Part shown: in pieces, positions 6,868-14,017 of the stretch | Numbering within the stretch: the first letter of the stretch is position 1 | Layout: each line of letters begins with the position of its first letter | Source of the DNA: Bacillota bacterium | Lineage (GTDB): Bacteria > Bacillota > Clostridia > Christensenellales > UMGS416 | Assembly (NCBI GenBank): GCA_023410875.1 | Contig: JAEYPH010000078.1 | Coordinates: forward strand, 1-16,710 | Length of the DNA: 16,710 nucleotides | Reading direction: 5' to 3' | Notes under the pieces: model-generated | Databases searched by the model: none | What the model was told of the DNA's origin: nothing | What the model saw: the letters and a program-made list of their open reading frames with translations, nothing else | Translations under genes and position numbers: made by a program

Positions 6868-6934
6868 CCGACGGCGGATTCATTCCACCGAGGGAATGAT
6901 GGTGAAAAAGGATTGCTCATCAAAGATCCCGCCA
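6868..6934 (-). repeat. Dispersed structured repeat, family B copy 2
   Basis: Minus-strand copy, 67 bases. In its own orientation it reads TGGCGGG, CTTTGATGAGCAA, ATTCCC, a hairpin, then GTCGG. The plus-strand hairpin arms are CGGCGG (6872-6877) and CCACCG (6885-6890), with the loop complementary to AATGAAT (6878-6884). Upstream in its orientation, CCGC-TGTG-GCGG forms a second small hairpin overlapping GGCGGG. It lies 3' of the GGDEF/HD-GYP gene on the same strand, so it could be part of that gene's 3' untranslated region. Confidence 0.72.
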
Positions 6935-6990
6935 CAGCGGTCTTTCGCGTTCCCTATTCATCTGCATGGACTCCAACGGTCAAGCGCAGA

Positions 6991-7012
6991 CCCGGCGACG
7001 ATTATCGCCGGG
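6991..7012 (-). repeat. Hairpin repeat, family C copy 2
   Basis: CCCGGCGA (6991-6998) pairs perfectly with TCGCCGGG (7005-7012) around a six-base loop. It begins 7 bases beyond the stop of the GGDEF/HD-GYP gene on the minus strand. No T-tract follows, so terminator function is uncertain. In minus orientation it lies about 100 bases upstream of the AATGAAT hairpin of family B copy 2. Confidence 0.55.
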
Positions 7013-7019
7013 CCGACAG

Positions 7020-9608
7020 CTAAAGCACATGCAAGTCTTCTGAATCGCCAAGGCGCAACAGCGCCGCTGGCGAAACAATATCGCTTGTTTTCAACCAACC
7101 ATTCTCGTTGTTCGTTTCCTCAATGCACTGGATGAAAATATCCACGAGCTCCGGGTCAAACTGGGTGCCGGTGTTGCGGCGCAGCTCTTCCATGGCTTGC
7201 TCGCGGGTTAGGCCCTTGCGGTAGACGCGGTCCTGGGTCATGGCGTCGTAGCTGTCCACGATGGAGAGGATGCGGCTGAGCAGCGGGATGTCCGCGCCGC
7301 TTAAGCCCTGGGGATAGCCCTTGCCATCCCAGCGCTCGTGGTGGGCCAGTATGCAGTTGGCGATGGCCAACAGCTCCGGCGAAGAGCTGGCGATCCGATA
7401 GCCCATCTCCGGGTGTTTTTTGAGGACTTCCCACTCGGCATCGGTCAGCGGACCTGCCTTGTTGAGGATGGCGTCATCCACGGTAATCTTGCCGATGTCG
7501 TGCATCAGGGCCAGCAGCTCCAGATCGCTCAACTGGTCAGAGTTGAGCATGGCCTTCATGCCCACCATGCGGGCATAGTTCATGAGCCGGTAGGAGTGAT
7601 CCTCGGTCTCGTGGCTCTTCTCGCTGAGCGTGGAGCGGATGGAACTGACGATGGAGCTGTGCTGGCCGCGGCTCTCCAGCAGCTTGCGCTTGTACATGGA
7701 ATCCTCGGCGGCCTTGAGCACGCTGGGCAGGCGGCGCTCGGCGCTCTCCTTGGTCGCATAGCCCAACGAAATGCTCAGTCGCAACGCGGCGGCGCCGCTG
7801 CCCACGTCCTGCTCGGAGCAGGCGTTGTAGATGCGCTGGCAAATTTCCTCCGCCCCTTCGGTCTCGGTGCTGGGCAGCAGAATGCAGAACTCGTCGCCGC
7901 CGGTGCGGGCGATGATGTCGTCGGCGCGGCAGCAGGTGCTCAGCAGCGCGGCGATGCGCCGCAGCAGGGTGTCGCCCTCGTCGTGGCCGAAGACGTCGTT
8001 GGTCAGCTTCAAGCCATTGACATCGCCCATGATGATGGAGATGGGCATCTGGCGACCGCTGTCCAGCCGTTTCATCTCCTCCTCAAAGAAGCTGCGGTTA
8101 TAAAGTCCCGTCAGCACATCGTGATAGCTCTGGTAGATCTGCACCTTTTCCTTTTGTTTCTGCTCGGAAACGTCGCGCACGACCATGACGACGCCCAGGA
8201 TGTCGCGGCTGCCATCCAGGATGGGCGCTGCGCTGTCGGCAATGTAGCGCAGCGTACCATCCTGCGCGCGCAGCACTGTATGGTTGGCCAGTTCCACCAC
8301 GGCGCCGGTTTGCAGCACCTTCTCCACCGGGTTCATGGCAGGCTCGCCGGTAGACTCGTTGTAAATATCGAACACCTGGGAAAGCGGCTGGCCCACGGCC
8401 TGGGCCACCGGCCAGCCGGTGAAGGTCGCGGCCACGTCGTTCATGAGCGTTACGATGCCCTGGCTGTCGGTGGCGATAACGCCGTCGCCGATGGATTCCA
8501 GCGTAATGCGCAGCCTCTCCTTTTCGCCCAGCAATTGCTGCTGCGCCTCCACACTGTCGCTGATCTCCCGGGTGGCGCTTTGCATCTCCATCTCCCCGTT
8601 GCTGTTGCAGACAACCTGATTGGTCGTTTCCAGCCAGGCGACGGAGCCGTCCTTGCGACGGATGCGGTATACAGCTGTGAAGTGATCGCCAATCGCGTGA
8701 GGCGCGCCATAGAGCTTCAGGAAGTCTTTTCTGTCCGAGGGATACACAATACCGAAAATGCTCTTGCCCAGCAATTGCTCCGGCCGATAGCCGGTCAGCC
8801 GCTCCACTGACGGCGAAAGATAGGTCAGCACGCCGCTCAGCTTACACGTGGAAATGGTGTCGGTTGCGTTGTCCGCCAGCAAACGGTAGCGGTTCTCGCT
8901 CTGGCGCAAGCGCTCCTCACGCTGGCGTATAAGCTCGATGCTGTCGTCGATGAACCGGGAGAGCACGCCTACCTCATCGTTGGTACTCACGTGGGAGCGC
9001 GCGCTGTAGTCGCCGCGGCTCAAGCGGCCCACGGTGTCCTTGAGCGTTTCCATGGGCTTCATAACGAGATGGGTAATCACCAAGACCAGCAACACCAAAA
9101 GGAACAGCGTGATGGCAAAGGATGCCAAGCTGAACCAGACCACTTCCCACCGGGCTTGCACGATGCGCTCCCTGGAGACGCCGACGCCCAGGTTGACCAG
9201 GCCGATGGGATAGGAGGTGCGGTAGACGATTTCACGGCTCTTCATCAGCATGCCGGCGTGGCGCGTGCCAAGCTCGCAGCGGATGTTGCCAACGGAATCG
9301 AGGATTTGGATATAGGCGATGTCGTCGTCCAGCATCAGGCTGCTCATGGCGCTCCTGATGGCCTTGTCGTCGCCGTAGACCAGCGGGGCGGAGGCCAAAT
9401 CGGCGGCCAACAGCGTGATGCGGCCGCTCTTGTCCTCTATATCTCGGGTTATGCGTGCCCCTTGGACGGATATTTCCAAAAGACCGCGGCCCAGGCTGAC
9501 CACGGCGATTGCCAAAACGATGCCGGTGATGAGCTTCCTTCGCAGAGATACAAAACCACGCGGGCGCCGCGGCGCCCGCCGCAAGAGCTTCACCTCTAGC
9601 ATGGGCAT
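7020..9608 (-). CDS. Membrane PAS-PAS-GGDEF-HD-GYP cyclic-di-GMP protein
   Basis: An 862-residue sensor for cyclic-di-GMP turnover. Two membrane helices (about 26-46 and 156-182) flank an extracytoplasmic domain. HAMP (183-234) and two PAS domains (about 236-350 and 361-482) follow. The GGDEF domain has an intact GGDEF signature (570-574) and an RxxD inhibitory site five residues before it (R561-D564). The HD-GYP domain keeps HDIGK (703-707) and HHERWDGKGYP (756-766). Both synthesis and hydrolysis of cyclic-di-GMP are therefore possible; which dominates cannot be told. The first ATG (9606-9608) has no good ribosome binding site, but a short ORF with a strong site ends inside the start region, so expression may be coupled. 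ATG at 9600-9602 is an alternative start. Confidence 0.93.
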   Translation of the reverse strand: MPMLEVKLLRRAPRRPRGFVSLRRKLITGIVLAIAVVSLGRGLLEISVQGARITRDIEDKSGRITLLAADLASAPLVYGDDKAIRSAMSSLMLDDDIAYIQILDSVGNIRCELGTRHAGMLMKSREIVYRTSYPIGLVNLGVGVSRERIVQARWEVVWFSLASFAITLFLLVLLVLVITHLVMKPMETLKDTVGRLSRGDYSARSHVSTNDEVGVLSRFIDDSIELIRQREERLRQSENRYRLLADNATDTISTCKLSGVLTYLSPSVERLTGYRPEQLLGKSIFGIVYPSDRKDFLKLYGAPHAIGDHFTAVYRIRRKDGSVAWLETTNQVVCNSNGEMEMQSATREISDSVEAQQQLLGEKERLRITLESIGDGVIATDSQGIVTLMNDVAATFTGWPVAQAVGQPLSQVFDIYNESTGEPAMNPVEKVLQTGAVVELANHTVLRAQDGTLRYIADSAAPILDGSRDILGVVMVVRDVSEQKQKEKVQIYQSYHDVLTGLYNRSFFEEEMKRLDSGRQMPISIIMGDVNGLKLTNDVFGHDEGDTLLRRIAALLSTCCRADDIIARTGGDEFCILLPSTETEGAEEICQRIYNACSEQDVGSGAAALRLSISLGYATKESAERRLPSVLKAAEDSMYKRKLLESRGQHSSIVSSIRSTLSEKSHETEDHSYRLMNYARMVGMKAMLNSDQLSDLELLALMHDIGKITVDDAILNKAGPLTDAEWEVLKKHPEMGYRIASSSPELLAIANCILAHHERWDGKGYPQGLSGADIPLLSRILSIVDSYDAMTQDRVYRKGLTREQAMEELRRNTGTQFDPELVDIFIQCIEETNNENGWLKTSDIVSPAALLRLGDSEDLHVL

Positions 9609-9640
9609 GCCGGACGCGTCCGGTAAGACCGGGGTTGCAT
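9596..9640 (-). CDS. Short upstream ORF (14 codons) before the cyclic-di-GMP gene
   Basis: The ATG (9638-9640) sits 6 bases after a near-perfect AAGGAGGC ribosome binding site (9646-9653). The peptide MQPRSYRTRPACPC ends at TAG (9596-9598). That stop lies within the ATGCTAG that also contains the second possible start of the downstream 862-residue gene, whose own start lacks a clear binding site. This looks like a leader peptide providing translational coupling. Alternatives are a frameshift or sequence error that would join it to the gene, or a chance ORF. Confidence 0.5.
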   Translation of the reverse strand: MQPRSYRTRPACPC

Positions 9641-9930
9641 AAGCCGCCTCCTTGCGTTTGTCGCCTTCGGCGCGCTGCGTCCCGGCGGTCCAAACACCTG
9701 TGCATGATGGTTTCTGCTTTCCCGGCGGTTGCGGCCACGATGGCCTATATCAACCGCAAAGCCAGGAAAAGACAGAGAAAAGCGCGGCCTTCCGCCAGTC
9801 CGGCAGAAAAAGCGCCGCTCCACGGGTAATATATACCCCCGGAGCTGCACGTATGGACATCAAAATAGAACTAGAAAACTTATGCCTTCATGTTTTTTGT
9901 GTTTCTCAGCTTGGTATGGCAGCTATGCCT
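9641..9930. other. Spacer upstream of the cyclic-di-GMP gene
   Basis: This spacer lies between the ABC ATPase stop and the short upstream ORF. It holds the ribosome binding site at 9646-9653, a GGCCA/TGGCC hairpin (9733-9745), and a weak resemblance to cyclic-di-GMP riboswitch core motifs on the minus strand (9676-9703). No clear promoter or terminator was found. Open frames across it show no family resemblance. Confidence 0.4.
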
Positions 9931-10668
9931 CTACGGCTTCCACTCCAGCACCTTGCCGAGGAAATCCCGCAGTTGGCGGGTTTGGGGCGCATCGAACATG
10001 CTGGCGCTGGCGCCCTGTTCCAGCAGGCGTCCCTCGCTTAAGAACATCGTCCTCTCGCAGGCGTTGCGCGCAAAGCCCATCTCATGGGTCACGACGATGA
10101 TATGCAGGCCATCCTTGCGCAGCTCGTTGACCATGTCCAGCACTTCGCTTGTAAGCTCGGGGTCCAGGGCGCTGGTGGGCTCATCCAGCAGCAGCAGCCG
10201 GGGCCGCGCCGCCACTGCCCGGGCGATGGCGATGCGCTGCTGCTGGCCGCCGGACAGCTCGTGGGGGCGTTTGTTGCCGTCTGAACCCAGGCCAAACCGC
10301 TTGAGCATCTGCAGCGCAATGTCCTGTGCGTCGGTGCGGCTGTAGCGGTGCACCTTTTCCAGCGGCATTGTGATGTTCTGCAGGCCGGTCAAATGGTGGA
10401 ACAGCCCCTTGGACTGGAACACAAAGCCCACCTGGCGGTGGTGCTCCAGCAGGCCGGCGGTGGAATAGTCGATGCTCTTGCCATCCAGAACGATTTCGCC
10501 GGATGTCGGGGCGATGAGCCCGCCGATCAGCCGCAGCAGCGTGGATTTGCCCCCGCCGGAGGGCCCGATGACGGCCAGGCTGCCAAAGTCGGTCTGGAAA
10601 TCCAAAGCCTTGAGAACCTCGCTGTGGCCATCGAAGGACTTGGTGAGCCCCCGGACCTCAAGTCTCAT
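9931..10668 (-). CDS. Polar amino-acid ABC transporter ATPase
   Basis: A 245-residue ATP-binding subunit powering amino-acid import at the inner face of the membrane. It has Walker A GPSGGGKST (35-43), the Q-loop at Q85, signature LSGGQ (138-142) followed by QQR, Walker B LLLLDEP (158-164), and the H-loop His195. The segment VVTHEMGFARNACERTMFLSEG-type tail (193-213) is characteristic of the GlnQ/HisP group. The start overlaps the permease end by 11 bases. It is the last gene of the operon binding protein, permease, ATPase. glnQ-like in sequence, but the substrate is not proven, so no symbol is given. Confidence 0.95.
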   Translation of the reverse strand: MRLEVRGLTKSFDGHSEVLKALDFQTDFGSLAVIGPSGGGKSTLLRLIGGLIAPTSGEIVLDGKSIDYSTAGLLEHHRQVGFVFQSKGLFHHLTGLQNITMPLEKVHRYSRTDAQDIALQMLKRFGLGSDGNKRPHELSGGQQQRIAIARAVAARPRLLLLDEPTSALDPELTSEVLDMVNELRKDGLHIIVVTHEMGFARNACERTMFLSEGRLLEQGASASMFDAPQTRQLRDFLGKVLEWKP

Positions 10669-11443
10669 ACCGATACCTCTTTTCCAGGCACTGCGTCAGC
10701 AGCGACAGCGGCATCGTCAGGCACAAATACAGCAAACCCAGGAAGATGTAGCACACGAACAGCGCGAACGTCGTGGAGCTGATCTCCCGAAAGGTCTGCG
10801 TCATCTCGATGACGGCGATCATGGACAGCAGTGAGGAATCCTTGATGATGGACGCGGACTGCCCTGCCAGCGCCGGCAGTATGCGGGTGAACAGCTGCGG
10901 AAGAACGACCAGCCGCATGGTCTGGCCCCTGGTAAGCCCAACGGCAGCTGCGGCTTCCAACTGGGTCTGGTCCACCGACTGCAGGCCGCCGCGGATGATC
11001 TCGGAGATATACGCCCCCTCAAAGACGGACAATATGATAACGCCTGCCCAGAACCGGCTTTCCACACCCAACGCGGTGCCGACGATGTAGAAAAAGAGAA
11101 AAATCTGCGTGATGAGCGGCGTGCCGCGGATGAACTGCACATACATCTTGCATAGAAAGGATGCAACCAAAAGGCGGCTGCGGGACCCCACAGCCGTTAG
11201 AAAGCCAAGCAAGAGGCTGACCACCAAGCTAGCCGCGCTCAAACCCACAGTGGTGGCAAAGCCCAGCCAAATCCGGTAGCGGAACTGCCAGAGCACAGCG
11301 AAATTCAAGGGAGCACCGGTGCGGGCCACGCAGTACCACATCACAACGCCCAGCAGCGCCAAAGCCAGCGCCACATTGAATACGACCTGCACTGCGGTGG
11401 TCCGGCCGTCCTCCCGGCGAAAAAACAGATCCTTCAATCTCAT
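10658..11443 (-). CDS. Polar amino-acid ABC transporter permease
   Basis: A 261-residue inner-membrane permease of the His/Glu/Gln/Arg/opine family. Membrane segments are visible near 17-40, 58-85, 94-122, 130-150, 185-210 and 225-248. The conserved cytoplasmic EAA loop reads EAAAAVGLTRGQTMRLVVLP (163-182) and would contact the ATPase. The motif FIRGTPLITQIFLFFY (104-119) is typical of the family. It probably forms a homodimer because only one permease gene is present. It starts 8 bases after the binding-protein stop. The N-terminal 15 residues are polar and may be cytoplasmic. Confidence 0.93.
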   Translation of the reverse strand: MRLKDLFFRREDGRTTAVQVVFNVALALALLGVVMWYCVARTGAPLNFAVLWQFRYRIWLGFATTVGLSAASLVVSLLLGFLTAVGSRSRLLVASFLCKMYVQFIRGTPLITQIFLFFYIVGTALGVESRFWAGVIILSVFEGAYISEIIRGGLQSVDQTQLEAAAAVGLTRGQTMRLVVLPQLFTRILPALAGQSASIIKDSSLLSMIAVIEMTQTFREISSTTFALFVCYIFLGLLYLCLTMPLSLLTQCLEKRYRYET

Positions 11444-11451
11444 ACCCTGTG

Positions 11452-12258
11452 CTACTTCGCCACACCGTCAAAGAACCAATCAAACCCCAGCTCATCGAAG
11501 GCCTGCTTCTCCTGCGAGAGATACTTCTGCGTGATCGCATCGAAACCCTTGTCGGTATAGAACTTGTCGATGAAGGCGTTCACCTTTCCCAACAGCTCCG
11601 TGTTGCCCTTCTTGATGCCCACGCCCCAATACTCCACATCCTGGCCGGGGATATAGACGGCGGTCGTCGTGTCCGGGTTGTCCGCCTGGTTGCGGTAAAT
11701 CGTCAGCTGGTCATAGATGAAAGCGTCGGCCTTGCCCTGGATGACCTCGGTGACGCAGGCGGCCTCATCGGCCAGGGAGATGATCTGCGCATTTTTCAGC
11801 TTGTCTTGAGCGTATATGTCGCCGGTGGTGCCGGTCTTGACGGCGATCTTCTTGCCCGCCTGATTCAGGTCATCCACGCTCTTGATGTTGGAATTCTTGT
11901 TGGTCAGCAGGGCAAGCAACGCCTTGGCGTATGGCTTGGAAAAATCGATTTGCTCCAGGCGGCTGGTCTTGATCGTCATCGAGGAGATCACGATATCGAC
12001 CTTTCCTGTTTGCAGCGCCGGGATCAGCCCGTCCCAGGCGATGTTCTGTATCTCAACAGGCCGCCCCAGAGACTCCCCCAGCGCGCGGGCGAAGTCCACG
12101 CTGACGCCCGTCGGGTTTCCCTGATCATCCTTGGTTTCGAACGGCGGATACGCCAGCTCCATGCCGACCTTGAGCGTGTTGCTGCCCGCGGCGGCACACC
12201 CGGCGAAGATGCCCGCCAGCAGCGCCAGCACCGTCAACAGCACAAATGTTCTCTTCAC
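11452..12258 (-). CDS. Amino-acid ABC transporter substrate-binding lipoprotein
   Basis: A 268-residue solute-binding protein of family 3. The signal peptide ends in a lipobox FAGC with Cys21 as the lipidation site, so it should be tethered outside the membrane. The segments AYPPFE (36-41) and SSMTIKTSRLEQIDFSKPY (92-110) are the usual ligand-binding and Arg-carboxylate regions of amino-acid binders. The start is GTG (12256-12258), about 9 bases after GAGGG. It is the first gene of the import operon. The ligand cannot be decided; polar amino acids or cystine are candidates. A short hairpin lies in its leader (12279-12297). Confidence 0.94.
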   Translation of the reverse strand: MKRTFVLLTVLALLAGIFAGCAAAGSNTLKVGMELAYPPFETKDDQGNPTGVSVDFARALGESLGRPVEIQNIAWDGLIPALQTGKVDIVISSMTIKTSRLEQIDFSKPYAKALLALLTNKNSNIKSVDDLNQAGKKIAVKTGTTGDIYAQDKLKNAQIISLADEAACVTEVIQGKADAFIYDQLTIYRNQADNPDTTTAVYIPGQDVEYWGVGIKKGNTELLGKVNAFIDKFYTDKGFDAITQKYLSQEKQAFDELGFDWFFDGVAK

Positions 12259-12278
12259 AGCTTCTACCCTCGTCTTTC

Positions 12279-12297
12279 TGTGCCCCTACAGGGCACA
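12279..12297 (-). promoter_or_regulatory. Leader hairpin of the amino-acid ABC operon
   Basis: TGTGCCC (12279-12285) pairs with GGGCACA (12291-12297) around five bases, about 20 bases before the GTG of the binding protein. It has no T-tract. It could be an operator dyad or an mRNA hairpin affecting translation; the role is unknown. Confidence 0.4.
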
Positions 12298-12317
12298 TTC
12301 GTTTTCCTATTGTTTAC

Positions 12318-12346
12318 AGATTACCGCTATTGGATCTTTTTTACAA
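12318..12346 (-). promoter_or_regulatory. Possible promoter of the amino-acid ABC operon
   Basis: On the minus strand, TTGTAA (12341-12346), a 17-base spacer and TAATCT (12318-12323). Both boxes are imperfect. The -35 lies within the 3' end of the nitroreductase gene. It is the best candidate in the 68-base gap; read-through from upstream is also possible. Confidence 0.35.
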
Positions 12347-12914
12347 CATATTCTTTTCTGGGCTTGGCCACGGGCGGAGCTCCATCAGCGTATCCCAGCA
12401 GGCAGAACCCCATGGCCACATAATCCTCGGGAATGTTCCAGTCGCCGAGGACCGCCCGGGCTTCCTCGTTCTCGAACGTCGCGCCGGCGCGGCCAATGAA
12501 GCAGGACCCGATTCCCAGAGACTGGGCGGCGATCAGCATCGTTCCGATCACCAAACTGCCATCCTCCACGCCGTACCCGTGCCCTTTGGGAACAAAGACG
12601 ACGACCACCGTCGGTGCGCCATAAAAAGCGCTCTCTATGGTGGCATCGTCGGCTATGCTGGGCTGCTGCGTGGAGACGTTGCCCATCTTCGCCGTCCGTT
12701 TGTTGCGGTAAAAAAGGTTACGGTTGATCCTGCCCAACCGGGCGATAAGCTCCCGGTTCTGCAGCACAACCATCACCGGCGACTGCCTGCTTCCGGCGTT
12801 TGGCGCATAGGAGCCGGCCAGAAGGACCTGGTCCAGCGCCTCCGCCGATATCTGCTCCTGTCTGTATTTACGAATGGAACGTCTACGTAGAATGTTTTGA
12901 ATGGTTTCGTTCAT
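12327..12914 (-). CDS. Nitroreductase-family FMN oxidoreductase
   Basis: A 195-residue nitroreductase-fold protein, probably an FMN-bound dimer using NAD(P)H to reduce nitro compounds, quinones or related electrophiles. The N-terminal RRRSIRKY (10-17) and SYAPNAGSRQS (35-45) are the FMN phosphate and ring-binding segments of the family. The central GTMLIAAQSLGIGSCFIG is the usual core helix, and the GYADGAPPVAKPR tail near the C-terminus is also typical. The ATG (12912-12914) follows AGGAGG at good spacing and overlaps the stop of a small upstream ORF as ATGA. The HxlR gene just upstream suggests control by that regulator, as seen for many HxlR/oxidoreductase pairs. The natural substrate is unknown. 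Confidence 0.9.
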   Translation of the reverse strand: MNETIQNILRRRSIRKYRQEQISAEALDQVLLAGSYAPNAGSRQSPVMVVLQNRELIARLGRINRNLFYRNKRTAKMGNVSTQQPSIADDATIESAFYGAPTVVVVFVPKGHGYGVEDGSLVIGTMLIAAQSLGIGSCFIGRAGATFENEEARAVLGDWNIPEDYVAMGFCLLGYADGAPPVAKPRKEYVVKKIQ

Positions 12915-12958
12915 CCTGATGCCTCCTGCCGATCAATGGGAATTGATCCTGAAGCCAT
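12911..12958 (-). CDS. Short upstream ORF (15 codons) coupled to the nitroreductase
   Basis: The ATG (12956-12958) follows GAGGAAG and encodes MASGSIPIDRQEASG. Its TGA overlaps the nitroreductase ATG (ATGA, 12911-12914). The segment GAGGAAGATATCATGGC is identical over 17 bases to the translation start of the flavodoxin gene (4358-4374, minus strand). It may be a leader peptide or a translation-enhancing element. A chance ORF is possible because the nitroreductase has its own ribosome binding site. Confidence 0.4.
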   Translation of the reverse strand: MASGSIPIDRQEASG

Positions 12959-13053
12959 GATATCTTCCTCTCAAATCCCCTGTAAAGAAGGCACCTTTTT
13001 GTAACCGGTGGCAAAATGCACCCAGATCGACCGGCGCTTCCCCCTTTAGAGGA

Positions 13054-13386
13054 TCAGTCTTTGTCCGCAATCCTCTTGTACTCACTGCCCCAGCTTGCCA
13101 TGGCTGTGATGATCGGGCGCATGGACTCTCCAAGCTCACTGATGCTATACACGACTCTCGGTGGCATCTCTGCATAGACAGTCCGCGTGATGATGCCGTC
13201 TTCCTCCATCGCCCGAAGGCTGTCCGTGAGCACCTTTTGGCTGATGCCTTCCAGGCTTCTGCGCAATTCATTGAACCGTCTGGGTTCGTCCATGATGTCT
13301 CGCAGGATCAGGAGCTTCCATTTGCTGCCGATGACGCCCACGGTCGTGGCGACCGGGCAAGCCGGCAGGTCTTTTTTCGCAATCAC
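13054..13386 (-). CDS. HxlR-family transcriptional regulator
   Basis: A 110-residue winged-helix regulator. The signature CPVATTVGVIGSKWKLLILRD (residues 10-30) has the conserved Cys10 that in YodB/HypR-like members senses electrophiles or oxidants. The recognition helix lies in SQKVLTDSLRAME (49-61), and the wing in the PPRVVYSISELG region. The GTG start (13384-13386) follows AAGGAGA, which overlaps the stop of the HAD gene, so it is probably co-transcribed from upstream. The next gene is a nitroreductase, the most likely target. The gap before that gene contains GGTTACAAAAAGGTGCC (minus strand), a possible operator, but this is only a guess. Confidence 0.9.
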   Translation of the reverse strand: MIAKKDLPACPVATTVGVIGSKWKLLILRDIMDEPRRFNELRRSLEGISQKVLTDSLRAMEEDGIITRTVYAEMPPRVVYSISELGESMRPIITAMASWGSEYKRIADKD

Positions 13387-13397
13387 GTTGTGTCTCC

Positions 13398-13967
13398 TTA
13401 TTGACCATCAGAGTCGAAAATATCTTTCAGTATCCACCGCACCGCTTCCAGCGCGTTTTCGGCGATGTGGTGGGCATCCACGCCGCTCCACGTGTGGCGG
13501 TAGGCGCCCAGGCTGCCCTGGCCGGCGCCGCTCAGCACCAGCACGCCCTTGGCGCCGATGTTGGCCGCCAGCAGCATGTCGTTCATGCCCATGTCGCCCA
13601 CGACATATTCCCAGCTGCGGTCGATGTCAAAATCCCGGCGAGCCTGCTCCACCATGCCGGTGGCGGGCTTCTTGCAGGCGCACCGGTCCTTGCGGCTGTG
13701 GGGGCACATGTAGACGGCGTCCAGGCGCGCGCCGCAGGCCGCCAGTTCTTCGCGGATCAGCCGGAGCTTTTCGTCGTATTGCTCCAGCGTAAGCTCGCCC
13801 TTGGCGATGTGGCTCTGGTTGGTTGTGCCGATGGCCAGCACATCATGGTCGTTGAGCAGCCGTATGGCCTTTATGGAAAAAGGATAGAACGAGAACGTGC
13901 GGATGTCGTCGGTGCCGCTGCCGCCCAGCGTACCCTGGAAATCCAGATAGACCGCAGGCTTGCTCAA
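13398..13967 (-). CDS. HAD-IIIA family phosphatase-like protein (GmhB-like)
   Basis: A 189-residue HAD-IIIA protein. Motif I reads DFQGT (9-13): nucleophile Asp9 is kept but the usual second Asp is Gln11. Motif II is GTTN (47-50), motif III lies at KKP (99-101), and motif IV is GDMGMND (124-130). A zinc site of the GmhB type is visible as C88-x-H90 and C96-x-C98. GmhB enzymes remove phosphate from heptose bisphosphate, but Gram-positive relatives have uncertain substrates, and the Gln substitution may slow turnover or mark a separate subgroup. The TTG start (13965-13967) follows GAGGAGGGG. It lies 50 bases after the signal-peptidase-like gene and directly before HxlR. Confidence 0.82.
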   Translation of the reverse strand: MSKPAVYLDFQGTLGGSGTDDIRTFSFYPFSIKAIRLLNDHDVLAIGTTNQSHIAKGELTLEQYDEKLRLIREELAACGARLDAVYMCPHSRKDRCACKKPATGMVEQARRDFDIDRSWEYVVGDMGMNDMLLAANIGAKGVLVLSGAGQGSLGAYRHTWSGVDAHHIAENALEAVRWILKDIFDSDGQ

Positions 13968-14017
13968 GGGAACCCCTCCTCACGGGCTTGCCGCGCCACA
14001 CCAGCAGACCGCTCGCT

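Noticed and set aside
6991..7012. Hairpin as an intrinsic terminator of the cyclic-di-GMP gene
   Set aside because: No T-tract follows on the minus strand; its sequence is better explained as a family C repeat copy.
7338..8810. Long plus-strand open frame of 490 codons
   Set aside because: It is antisense to the well-supported GGDEF/HD-GYP gene. Its product is low-complexity His/Ala/Gly/Gln-rich, as expected from the complement of GC-rich coding DNA, and it has no ribosome binding site.
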